DNA of 64,000 nucleotides, taken from assembly GCF_900116645.1 (NCBI RefSeq), contig NZ_FPBO01000002.1:124001-188000 (forward strand). Direction: 5' to 3'. The notes under the pieces were generated by a model. It worked only from the letters and a program-made list of their open reading frames with translations, did not search any database and was not told where the DNA came from. Position numbers and translations under genes: made by a program. Positions 15,737 to 24,872 of this stretch are shown piece by piece; the stretch's first letter is position 1; every line of letters begins with the position of its first letter. The DNA is from Pseudoduganella namucuonensis. Lineage in GTDB: Bacteria; Pseudomonadota; Gammaproteobacteria; Burkholderiales; Burkholderiaceae_D.

Positions 15737-16135
15737 CTACTCATTGATCGCATCCGTCACGTTCTTAAAGACGTTGACCACAAAAACACACACGGAAACA
15801 ACCAGCACCAACGCAAGAACGCCCAACTTCATGTCATTGGTATGGGGCTGCGTATCGTCGAAAGTTCGACCGGCGCCGACCGCCCAGCTCATGTACAGAA
15901 AAATGAGACCCATCGGAATGTTGAACAGCCAAAAATGCCAGAACGCCAGCCGATCTCGACCCGCACGCGGGAATGTTCGATAAATGAGACCAAAGACGAT
16001 GCTCAAGCCGCCAATCGCGCTCAAATATGCATGCAAAGGCAGCAGCCCTGCATGATGTTGGTGATGCATGACGCCACCCGCCATCAACCCAAGCACCAGG
16101 TACACAACCCCGGTTTTCACAAAGACAGCACTCAT
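15737..16135 (-). CDS. Small membrane protein resembling a haem-copper oxidase subunit I fragment
   Basis: A 132-residue protein with four TM helices. The motif MHHQHHAGLLPLHAYLSAIGGLSIV (about 23-47) followed by FGLIYRTFP resembles short proteins annotated as cytochrome-c-oxidase/NorB-like, in which a HAHLN-type motif lies at the start of the second helix. The His cluster (four in five residues) could bind haem or copper. It starts 11 bases after the flavoprotein stop. Its function is unknown; redox partner of the flavoprotein or a metal sensor are possibilities. Confidence 0.65.
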   Translation of the reverse strand: MSAVFVKTGVVYLVLGLMAGGVMHHQHHAGLLPLHAYLSAIGGLSIVFGLIYRTFPRAGRDRLAFWHFWLFNIPMGLIFLYMSWAVGAGRTFDDTQPHTNDMKLGVLALVLVVSVCVFVVNVFKNVTDAINE

Positions 16136-16146
16136 TTCCTCTCCAT

Positions 16147-17454
16147 TTAAATAAGCCAGTTTTCGACTGGCGACTGCATCATGCCCAACACCGATTTGGC
16201 CGCCTCTGCGCCCGAACTGAAGGCCGCTTCGTGCGAGCCGATCAAATCAGCGCCGAGCTCGCGCGAGTGGAAGTAAGAGCCGCACAACTTGACGCGGCCT
16301 TGATGGTTCAACGAATAGATCTCGCCCTGCATCTTCCGCACAGCCATGTCGATGACCGGATGCGAATAGTCAAACTCCCGAATGACCTTGGCGGACTCCA
16401 GCGGCAGTGGATAGTCCAGCGTCAAGAAGTAATCATTGCGAGAATCCAATCCTTGAACCCGGTTGAGGTAGTAGGCGACGTAGCCTTCGACGCCTCGCTC
16501 GGTTGCAACTTGCCCGTAGTTCCAGGTCATCCATCGCCCCCTGTCCGCCGGCATCACGCTGGCGTCGGTATGCAGCACGACCCGGGTGCTGTGATAGCGC
16601 ACCTGCGATAGCAAGTGCCGTTGCCATTCGGTGGCGTTGTCTCCCAGGATGGCGAGCGCCTGATCGGCGTGCGTGGCAAGAACGACGTAGTCGAACTGCT
16701 CGCTGCCCGCCGCTGAACGCACTTCGACGTGTTCGCCGATTTCGCGGATCGATGCCACCGGCGTGTTCAGCCGGATATCCGGTTTGACGATGTCCAGTAA
16801 GCGGCGCACATAGCTGATCGAACCGCCCTGGACGGAGCGCCAGTCCACCCGCTTGCCACCCAGCCCCCCTTCGCCGTGATAGTAGAAAAACGCGATGACG
16901 GTGCTGGCCGGCATATCCCAGATCAGTGCCGGCGGCACCGACCAGACCGCCGTTGAAAGCAGGCCGATATAAGCGTCGCGGAACGCCTGGCTGTAGCCCC
17001 TGGCGTCCAGATAGGCGCCCAACGGCGCATCGGCTTCCCCGCGCGCCATGTCCTGGCCGCTTTCGCGATGAAAGCGCTTGGCCTCGTCGATGACGGAACA
17101 CAGCCAGGCCGGATACCGGCTCGCCAGTTGAGCGCCGCCCTGCTCAAGTTCCGCAGAGCCATACTCGACGCCCGCCACGCGATCCCAGAAACTGAAACCG
17201 CCGAGATGGGGGACGTATGGAACGGCCGTTTCTTCCAGAAATGCGCAGAAGTTCGGATACGACAGGGCGTTGAACACCACGAATGCCGTGTCCAGGCCGA
17301 TCGTCTTGCCGGGCTCATCTTCAAGCTCCTCCGTGTGGGCGTGGCCGCCCACGCAATCGCCGGACTCGAACAGCACAATGTCCGCCTTGCCGCATAAACC
17401 GTACGCGGCGGACAGCCCGGCCACGCCGGTACCAATGATTGCGACTCGTGTCAT
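16147..17454 (-). CDS. FAD-dependent oxidoreductase (amine-oxidase fold, COG2907-like)
   Basis: This 435-residue flavoprotein has the N-terminal Rossmann motif VAIIGTGVAGLSAAYGL, an acidic residue ending strand 2 (LFESG), and the GGHAHTEE and DTAFVVFN blocks typical of predicted NAD/FAD-dependent proteins of the COG2907 type. These are usually found next to cyclopropane fatty-acid genes, which are absent here. In this operon it overlaps the NRPS stop by four bases, so a tailoring job is likely, for example oxidation of a thiazoline to a thiazole or of the acyl chain. No pyochelin-type thiazoline reductase gene is present in the window. Confidence 0.85.
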   Translation of the reverse strand: MTRVAIIGTGVAGLSAAYGLCGKADIVLFESGDCVGGHAHTEELEDEPGKTIGLDTAFVVFNALSYPNFCAFLEETAVPYVPHLGGFSFWDRVAGVEYGSAELEQGGAQLASRYPAWLCSVIDEAKRFHRESGQDMARGEADAPLGAYLDARGYSQAFRDAYIGLLSTAVWSVPPALIWDMPASTVIAFFYYHGEGGLGGKRVDWRSVQGGSISYVRRLLDIVKPDIRLNTPVASIREIGEHVEVRSAAGSEQFDYVVLATHADQALAILGDNATEWQRHLLSQVRYHSTRVVLHTDASVMPADRGRWMTWNYGQVATERGVEGYVAYYLNRVQGLDSRNDYFLTLDYPLPLESAKVIREFDYSHPVIDMAVRKMQGEIYSLNHQGRVKLCGSYFHSRELGADLIGSHEAAFSSGAEAAKSVLGMMQSPVENWLI

Positions 17455-20400
17455 GCCTTACCCTCCAAGGTTTGTTGTATGACGTCCGCCACCGGTTTGA
17501 GCCGGGGCGGCAGCAGCAGGCTGTAATGGGTGCCGGCCAGCGTCTGCGCCTGCACCGCGCCCCGGGTGAATTGCCGCCATCCCCAATCCGGTTCGCCGGC
17601 AGCCGGATGGCCCCGGAATTCATCGACCTGTCCTGCGCCGGCCTTCAACACCAGCATGTCCGCACGGATCGCTCGGGGCCGGTACCGGCGTACCGCCGCC
17701 AGTACGCCCGCGAAGACCTCGAACACGGGCTGCAGCAGTTCCGGCGTGAGATCGGCGCCCGCGCCCTGCTTTTGCCGGAGCATGCCCAGCGCGTCGGCGA
17801 GCGTGGCGCCGCGAAGGGCATCTTGCTCCAGCACGCTTGGATCGAGACCGATGTTCAGATCCCGAAGGAACCACGACAGGATGGCGGCGCGGTCCGGGCT
17901 CTCGTCTTGCGGCAGCGGCGCAGGCGTGTCGATGGCGATCACCTGCTGCACCGTTTCGCCTTGATCCTCAAGCTGGCGCGCCATCTCGAAGGCCACGGTC
18001 CCGCCGGAAGACCAGCCGCCCAGACGGTACGGTCCCTGCGGCTGCGCCTGGCGGACCGCATCAAGGTAGAGCGCCGCCATCTTCTCCAGATCGTCCATTG
18101 CCGGCTGCTCGCCGGACAGCCCGGCAGCCTGCAAGCCATGGACCGGCATGCTCAACTGTTGGGCCAGTTCGCGATAGCACAGCACGTTGCCGCCGGCCGG
18201 ATGCACCAGGAACAGTGGATGGCCTTGCCCATCCGGCTTGATCGGCGCCAGCGGCGTCCATTGCTGCGCCAGTTCCAGGCGACGGGCCAAGTGTTCCACA
18301 GTCCGCCCTTCGAGCAAGGTGCCCAGCGACAAACGGCGCCCGAGCTGCCGCTCGATGCGCGTCATCACCTGGATGGCGGCGAAGGACTGCCCTCCCAATT
18401 CGAAGAAGTCGTCTTGCACGCCTATCGGGGAAACCGCGAGGATGTCTTCCCAGATCCGGACCAGTTCTGTTTCGACCGGTGTGCGCGGCGCCAGCGGGGC
18501 GCGCTTTTCCTCGGACACCATGGGCGCCATGCGATCCAGTGCGGCACGATCGACCTTGCCGTTCGCCGTCAAAGGCAATGCCGTCAGCCAGTCGATCCGT
18601 TCCGGCACCATGTAACCGGGCAGCTTGGCACGCAGATGGGCCTGCAACGCGGCGGCGTCGCACCCCTCGCCGGGGCGCTGGACGACAAAGGCCACCAGTT
18701 GCCGCCCTGCCCGCTCGCCTTGCGCACTGACGATTGCCGTCTGCACCCCGGGATGCGTCAACATGGCTTGCTCGATCTCGCCCAGCTCGATGCGATAACC
18801 CCGGACTTTCACCTGGAAATCGGCGCGGCCCAGGAACTCGATGGTGCCGTCCGGCAGATAGCGGCCCAGATCGCCGGTGCGGTAAAGCCGCTCTCCGGTA
18901 CGCGGGTGCCGCACGAAGGCCCGTTCCGTCTTCTCGATGTCGCGCCAGTAGCCTTGCGCGAGACCGATGCCGCCAATGTAGAGGTTGCCCTGTACCCAAT
19001 CGGGCGCATCGGCTCCTTCGTCATTCAGCACGTGCCAGGTCTGGTTCGCCAACGGGCGGCCATACGGCACGCTGGTCCAGAGCGGATCGATCTCGCCGAT
19101 CGGATGGTAGATCGACCAGATTGACGCTTCGGTCGCACCGCCCATGCTGATCAGGTCCGCCCGCGGGGCGATCTGCCGAATCAGCGCAGGCAGCGGTAGC
19201 GGAATCCAGTCGCCGCTCAACATGATTTTGCGTAGGCTTGCCAGGTCTTGCGCATCCGACGCCGCCTCCACCAGCAATTGCATCAACGCCGGCACCGAAT
19301 TCCAGACGGTGACGCGGTGTTCGCGCACGGCCTTCACCCATTCGGTGGGAGCCGGTTCGCGCGATGGCTTCGGCAGCACCAGCGTCGCGGCCGCAGCGAC
19401 CGTGCCGAACAGGTCATAGACCGACAGATCGAACTGAAGCGCCGACACGCCGAGGACGACATCCGATGCGCCGACCCCGAAACGCCGGTTCACGTCCAGC
19501 ACCGTATTGAGCGCGCCCTGATGGTCGATCATCACGCCCTTGGGTTTGCCGGTGGAGCCGGAGGTGTAGATCACATAGGCCAGGTCCGTGGGTTGCTGGA
19601 CGGAGGCCAGCACGGTGTCCGGCTGCGCGTCGAGCGAGCCGTCGTCGATGCAGACGGGGTGAATGCCCGCCGGCCAATTCATGGCCGCCGCCACCTTGCT
19701 GGAGGTCACGACGAGCCGCGTTTCGGCATCGCGCAGCAATTCATGCACCCGCTCCTCGGGCCAGTCCGGATCGATCGGCACGTAAGCGGCGCCGGAGGCA
19801 AGAATGCCGAAGGCTGCGACTACCTGTTCCCAGCCTTTCCCAAGCAATATCGCCACCAGTTCATTCGGCTTTGCACCCGCATCCAGCAAGCAGTGACCAA
19901 GCTGATTCGCAAACCGGTTCAGCTCCGCGTAACTCAGGGTACGGCCGGCCGAAATCACGGCCGACTTATTCGGGTGGCTCACGGCTGCACACGCCAGTCC
20001 GTCATGCAATAGGCCTTCAGGCAGAGGTTCGGCGGTTTGACTGATCCGATCGCGCTGTTCGCGCTGTCCGCGCTGGGTAGCTGGCAGCAGGTCGAAGGAT
20101 TCCTGCTGCCAGAGACTGTCGTCTTCGGCCAGTCGCGTCAGCAATTCCCCATATGCTTGCCACATCGCATCGACAACGCCGGGCGGGAAGAAGCGTTCGT
20201 TCACGTCCCATATCGCCCAAAAGCTGCCGTCGGCGAGATTCCACAATTGCTGGTCGATCAGCACCTGCGGGGTTTCGAGACAGCCGTAACTGCGCCGGTC
20301 GCGCGGCGCCATATCCAGGCCGCTGACCACTACGAACGGCGACACGGCGCGACCCGGGGTTTTGGCGCGATGATTCAGCGCCTGCCACACGCGCGCGCTG

Positions 20401-23400
20401 CCCCAATAGATATGCTGGGCATCCTGAATCAATTGCATCTGGACGTTGCGGGCGCGGAGGTAGAAAGGTGCGCTCCCGCGCCAGTCGACTTCCAGCGGAT
20501 ACACGGCTGCGAAGTTGCCGATGATGTCGCGCATCCGCGGGTGCAGCGGCAGGCGCTGGGTCAACATGCTGCTCAACAAAAAATGGCGGGAACCGCTCCA
20601 ATGCGCGAGGATTTCCGCATACACGGCATACACCGCATTGGTGGCAGTGATCCCATGCCGGCTGGCACGCTGCTTGAACGCACCCCAGATTTTCTCGGGC
20701 AGGACCAACTCGCGACGTCGCAACACCGAACGGCTGCGCGGGTTTTCGTGTGCCAGCAGCGGTATCGAGGGCGGCCCCGGCAAAGTCTGAATACGTTCGC
20801 GCCAGTAGCGTTCCGATTTTTTTCCGTGCGATGAAGATTCGATTTGTTTGTAGGCCAACACGCCGTCGCGGTAACTGATCGTGAGTTCCGGCAGCGGCTT
20901 GTCTGGATGGTGGTAGTAATGCAGTGAATCGGTTAAACGCAGCGCGCCGAACGCGTCGAGAAAAAAGTTGCTGGTATTGATATGCAGCCGAGTTTTGCCG
21001 CCGTGCAGGCTGATCTGGAATGCAACCCACGGCCAGCAGTCGAGCGGCATGACAGTCCGTTCCAGATCATCGCGGATTCGCAACAACGCCTGTTCCACTT
21101 CATTACTGTCCAAGCCGCGCAGATCGTTTACCTGGAGCCTTACCGGAACGAATGTGCGGGGAACACGCAATCGCAAGTCTTCAGTCAGGATAGGCAAGTT
21201 AGCCTTCTGCCGCGCCAGCATCGCGTTGAGCGCCCGCTCGTAGCGTTCCCCTTCAAGGCTCTCATCGAGATCTAATTCCAGATAATAGTTTGGATTGACG
21301 TGATATTCCATTTCCTCCATCTGGCCGGTCAGATAGGCGCCTTGCAAATCGGATAGCGGAAACGGTTCGTACCAGTTTTCCCTATCGGGCGATATATCCG
21401 GCAAAGGTTCGTCGGCCGGGCCGGCCTTCGGCACTCCACCACTCTCGGCGAAAAATTCGCGCAACGTCGCAGCAAACGCAGCGATGGTCGGGCCGGCGAA
21501 GAACCGCTGCAACAGCCGCTGTTGCGGGATACCCGGAAGTTCGAAGGCTGCAGCGGCCTTCGCCATCATCTGAACCATGTTGATCGAATCGGCGCCGAGG
21601 GAAAAGAAATTGTCTTCCACGCCAAAGCCTTCATGACCGAGTAAGACTTTCCATATATCGAACAAACGCTGCTCATCGGCGTTGCATGGCATCGGTTTGG
21701 CCTTTTCCGTCTCCCTCCCCAACGGAGGCGGCAACGCCTTGTAATCCAGCTTGCCGTTTGCGGATAGTGGCAGCGCGTCCAACCGCACATAGTGGTGCGG
21801 AACCATATACGAGGGCAGGACATCGGTGAGCGCGTCGGCCAATCGTAGCGACTCCCATCCTTCCGCCGCATTGGGAACAACATACGCAACCAACTGGCGC
21901 TGTCCGTTTTCGGTTTGCGCCGAGACGGTGACGACGGCTTCGCGCACGCTTGGCTGCCGCCGCAATACGGATTCAATCTCGCCCAATTCGATGCGATAGC
22001 CATTGACCTTGACCTGGAAGTCCTCGCGGCCGAGAAATTCAATATCGCCGCCAGGCAGATAACGTCCAAGGTCACCTGACTTGTACAGGCGCTCCCCGGT
22101 CTGCGGATGCACGATGAACTTTTCAGTCGTCCGCTCCGGGTCATTCAAGTAGCCGCGTCCGACCGCTATCCCACCCACGTGGATTTCACCCGTCGTCCAT
22201 ACAGGACGCGGCTCCAGCAGTTCGTCGTAGACGTACATGGTTTGGTTCGACAACGGTTTGCCGTAGGGAATGCTCTTCCACTCCGGCCGCACCTCACCAA
22301 TCGGATACTGCGTACACCAGATCGAAGTTTCAGTCGGGCCGCCGGAGGCGAGAATTTGCACGTTGGGGCAAACGGCGCGCACCTGATCCGGCAGCTCGAC
22401 CGGAATCCAGTCGCCCGAGAGGATGGTCCAGCGCAGCGCTGGGTGGGACAAGCCGCGTTCGTGCAGATGCTCGGCCCAGAGTTGGAGCAGTTGAGGTACC
22501 GAGTTCCAGAGCGTAACCCCGTGGTCTCGTACCAGTTCAGTCCAGTGCGCGGGATCGGTCAGACGCTCTGCGGAAGGGATGACGAGCGCGCCGCCCCCGC
22601 CGAGCACGCCGAACAGGTCGTACACGGACAGATCGAAATGGGCGGCGGACAGCGCGAGCATGCGGTCGTGCGGGCCGGTATTGAAGCGCCGGTTGATGTC
22701 TTGCACGGTGTTGCCAGCGTTGCGATGCTCGATCATCACGCCTTTGGGTTGTCCGGTCGACCCAGAGGTGAACAGCACGTAGGCCAGATCCTGCGGCGAC
22801 TGCGGAATCTGGAGAGCAGAATCGTCCTGCATGCCTACAGCCTCATCGTCCAGCGTCACCACTTGCACTCCCTCGGGCCAAATGAGACGGTGCGTCAAGC
22901 AGCGTTGCGTGACCACGACCGTGGCTTGGGATCGCTCGACCAAGTGATGCCGACGCTCCTGCGGCAAGGACGGGTCGATCGGCAGGTAGGCGGCGCCGGA
23001 ATGCAGGATGCCGAAGATCGCGGCGATCTGTTCCCAACCTTTTTCCATCGCGACTGCGACAATTCCGTTCGGCCGCGCCCCCAATTCGCGCAGGTGGCGT
23101 GCCAGGCGGTAGGCATGCCGGTGCAGTTCGGCATAGCTTAGTTGCACAGATTCCGCAATCACAGCCGGCGCATCCGGAGTACGCGCGGCCTGCTCGGCGA
23201 CCAGACCGTGCAGGGTCTTCTGTGGGATGTCAGTGCTCGTGGCGTTGGCCGCGCGCCGTTCTTCTTCCTGCCAGCGCGGCAGCGACAAGGGCGACGCATT
23301 CCGAGTCCACGCGTGCGCGTCTTCTGCAAGCGTTTTCAACAAGTCGACATAGCTGCTGAACATGTCATCGAGCATCCCCTCCGGGAATAGCGCCTCGATC

Positions 23401-24815
23401 GCATCCCAGAACAGCATCAGTTCGCCGTCCGATTCAACCATCTGGTGATCGAGCCAGACCTGCGGTGTCTGGCTGACGCCGTAGACGTAATCGCCGAAGA
23501 AGGAAATTCCGCTCGTGGTGCTCTGCTGCGAATCAAGTGCCAGCGTGCTGGTAAACACGATCGGCATCGCCGCGCCGGGTGCATTTCCCATTTTGCGCGC
23601 GCGATCCCGCAATACCCGCATGCCGCTGTACTGCCGATAGTTCAAATCTTGCGCCAGTTGTTTCTGCAAACGCTGCATGCGATCGACGAAGGATTCGCCG
23701 ATCTTCGCATGGACGGCCAGCAAATTGGTGGTCGTGAAGTCACCGATCAGCCGGTTCACGTCGGGATGGATCTGGGCACGGTTGAACATCGTGACGTTGA
23801 GCGTGAAATCCGGTTCCTTCGACCAGGTGCGCAGCACATCGGAAAACGCCGTCATCAACAGCACCGTAGCGGTGCCGCCATGCTGCCGCGCGCGGGACTT
23901 CAGGCTTTGCCATTGTTCGGCGGGCAAGGTCGCCAGGCGTCGATGGAACTCGGCACGCTTGATGGCGCGCGGCTGCACGGCCAGCGGAAGCGCCGGGGCG
24001 GCGGGCAACCCGTCGAGGCGCCCGGCCCAGTAGTCTTTCGCCCGCTGGAACGCCGGCTGGTCCTGCAAGGTCAGCTCGAATGCGGCGTAATCCCGATACG
24101 ACAGACCAAAGGGTGCGGGAGACCACGCCGGTTCCTCGTAGAAACGCTGCCAGTCTTCGAAGAACCTGAACATGCTCGATGCATCGATGATGAGCATATC
24201 GAGACTCACGAACAAACGCAGGCGCCCCTCTTCCCACCGCGCTGCCCGCACCTCGAACAAGGGCCAGCGATCCGCGGGCTGGCGCTTGTGGGACATGCAT
24301 CGCCGCAGCATATCCAGTTCGGCGTCCTGTTCGGCGGCAGGCCGGCCACGAAGGTCGCGCACAGCAATCCGGTAAGGCGGCACCTCGGGGAGAATTTTTT
24401 GGCGGCCATCCGGTTCAATCACCGCACGCAGCATGTCGTGCCGGGCGATGACCTTGTGCAGGCTGCGCTCCAACAGATCGACATCCAGCCCGAAGCGCTC
24501 CAGTTCGATGTAGAAGTGCGTGGAGAAGCCGCCCAGTTCCACGTAATCGTTGCGACCCATCCAGTAGGCTTGCTGCACATCGGTCAACGCGAAGGACTCG
24601 TGGCGCAAGTCAGGGCGCTGCGTCAACGGCGGCAAATCATGCTCGTGTTCCTGGCCGTTGCCGCGTAGCAGATCCAGCAGTTCTTCCTTGCGCGCCGTTA
24701 GCACCTCGCGCAGATCGGCGGTCAATGCCCCCTTGGGCGCAACCACGCGCAGTTGCGCGCCTTCGAGTCGAAGCTGGATACCGCTATTCCTGAGTTTTTC
24801 AAGCAATTCAATCAT
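17451..24815 (-). CDS. Nonribosomal peptide synthetase: TubC-dock, Cy, A, T, Cy*, A, T, TE
   Basis: This 2454-residue synthetase starts at the ATG at 24815, which has AGGAG in front; an open frame runs 14 codons further. Domains: TubC-like docking (1-52); heterocyclisation domain (70-530) with ALTDVQQAYWMGR and an intact DxxxxDxxS (D206, D211, S214); A1 (535-1030); T1 (Ser 1077, LGADS); a second Cy-like domain (1150-1590) whose motif is S1282-D1287-G1290; A2 (1605-2095); T2 (Ser 2144, GGQS); and thioesterase (2195-2450, GWSSG, Ser 2269). Both A domains show D-L-Y (FDLSVYDLF), WNSVP and SIW, which match the cysteine code recalled from bacitracin and yersiniabactin systems. No methyltransferase or epimerase domain is visible. 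It should add two cysteines to the PKS product and release it. Confidence 0.93.
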   Translation of the reverse strand: MIELLEKLRNSGIQLRLEGAQLRVVAPKGALTADLREVLTARKEELLDLLRGNGQEHEHDLPPLTQRPDLRHESFALTDVQQAYWMGRNDYVELGGFSTHFYIELERFGLDVDLLERSLHKVIARHDMLRAVIEPDGRQKILPEVPPYRIAVRDLRGRPAAEQDAELDMLRRCMSHKRQPADRWPLFEVRAARWEEGRLRLFVSLDMLIIDASSMFRFFEDWQRFYEEPAWSPAPFGLSYRDYAAFELTLQDQPAFQRAKDYWAGRLDGLPAAPALPLAVQPRAIKRAEFHRRLATLPAEQWQSLKSRARQHGGTATVLLMTAFSDVLRTWSKEPDFTLNVTMFNRAQIHPDVNRLIGDFTTTNLLAVHAKIGESFVDRMQRLQKQLAQDLNYRQYSGMRVLRDRARKMGNAPGAAMPIVFTSTLALDSQQSTTSGISFFGDYVYGVSQTPQVWLDHQMVESDGELMLFWDAIEALFPEGMLDDMFSSYVDLLKTLAEDAHAWTRNASPLSLPRWQEEERRAANATSTDIPQKTLHGLVAEQAARTPDAPAVIAESVQLSYAELHRHAYRLARHLRELGARPNGIVAVAMEKGWEQIAAIFGILHSGAAYLPIDPSLPQERRHHLVERSQATVVVTQRCLTHRLIWPEGVQVVTLDDEAVGMQDDSALQIPQSPQDLAYVLFTSGSTGQPKGVMIEHRNAGNTVQDINRRFNTGPHDRMLALSAAHFDLSVYDLFGVLGGGGALVIPSAERLTDPAHWTELVRDHGVTLWNSVPQLLQLWAEHLHERGLSHPALRWTILSGDWIPVELPDQVRAVCPNVQILASGGPTETSIWCTQYPIGEVRPEWKSIPYGKPLSNQTMYVYDELLEPRPVWTTGEIHVGGIAVGRGYLNDPERTTEKFIVHPQTGERLYKSGDLGRYLPGGDIEFLGREDFQVKVNGYRIELGEIESVLRRQPSVREAVVTVSAQTENGQRQLVAYVVPNAAEGWESLRLADALTDVLPSYMVPHHYVRLDALPLSANGKLDYKALPPPLGRETEKAKPMPCNADEQRLFDIWKVLLGHEGFGVEDNFFSLGADSINMVQMMAKAAAAFELPGIPQQRLLQRFFAGPTIAAFAATLREFFAESGGVPKAGPADEPLPDISPDRENWYEPFPLSDLQGAYLTGQMEEMEYHVNPNYYLELDLDESLEGERYERALNAMLARQKANLPILTEDLRLRVPRTFVPVRLQVNDLRGLDSNEVEQALLRIRDDLERTVMPLDCWPWVAFQISLHGGKTRLHINTSNFFLDAFGALRLTDSLHYYHHPDKPLPELTISYRDGVLAYKQIESSSHGKKSERYWRERIQTLPGPPSIPLLAHENPRSRSVLRRRELVLPEKIWGAFKQRASRHGITATNAVYAVYAEILAHWSGSRHFLLSSMLTQRLPLHPRMRDIIGNFAAVYPLEVDWRGSAPFYLRARNVQMQLIQDAQHIYWGSARVWQALNHRAKTPGRAVSPFVVVSGLDMAPRDRRSYGCLETPQVLIDQQLWNLADGSFWAIWDVNERFFPPGVVDAMWQAYGELLTRLAEDDSLWQQESFDLLPATQRGQREQRDRISQTAEPLPEGLLHDGLACAAVSHPNKSAVISAGRTLSYAELNRFANQLGHCLLDAGAKPNELVAILLGKGWEQVVAAFGILASGAAYVPIDPDWPEERVHELLRDAETRLVVTSSKVAAAMNWPAGIHPVCIDDGSLDAQPDTVLASVQQPTDLAYVIYTSGSTGKPKGVMIDHQGALNTVLDVNRRFGVGASDVVLGVSALQFDLSVYDLFGTVAAAATLVLPKPSREPAPTEWVKAVREHRVTVWNSVPALMQLLVEAASDAQDLASLRKIMLSGDWIPLPLPALIRQIAPRADLISMGGATEASIWSIYHPIGEIDPLWTSVPYGRPLANQTWHVLNDEGADAPDWVQGNLYIGGIGLAQGYWRDIEKTERAFVRHPRTGERLYRTGDLGRYLPDGTIEFLGRADFQVKVRGYRIELGEIEQAMLTHPGVQTAIVSAQGERAGRQLVAFVVQRPGEGCDAAALQAHLRAKLPGYMVPERIDWLTALPLTANGKVDRAALDRMAPMVSEEKRAPLAPRTPVETELVRIWEDILAVSPIGVQDDFFELGGQSFAAIQVMTRIERQLGRRLSLGTLLEGRTVEHLARRLELAQQWTPLAPIKPDGQGHPLFLVHPAGGNVLCYRELAQQLSMPVHGLQAAGLSGEQPAMDDLEKMAALYLDAVRQAQPQGPYRLGGWSSGGTVAFEMARQLEDQGETVQQVIAIDTPAPLPQDESPDRAAILSWFLRDLNIGLDPSVLEQDALRGATLADALGMLRQKQGAGADLTPELLQPVFEVFAGVLAAVRRYRPRAIRADMLVLKAGAGQVDEFRGHPAAGEPDWGWRQFTRGAVQAQTLAGTHYSLLLPPRLKPVADVIQQTLEGKA

Positions 24816-24872
24816 GTCTGTCTCCTGGCTTCTGTATTTTTTATTCCTACGATTCACACAAGGCCTGCCGCA

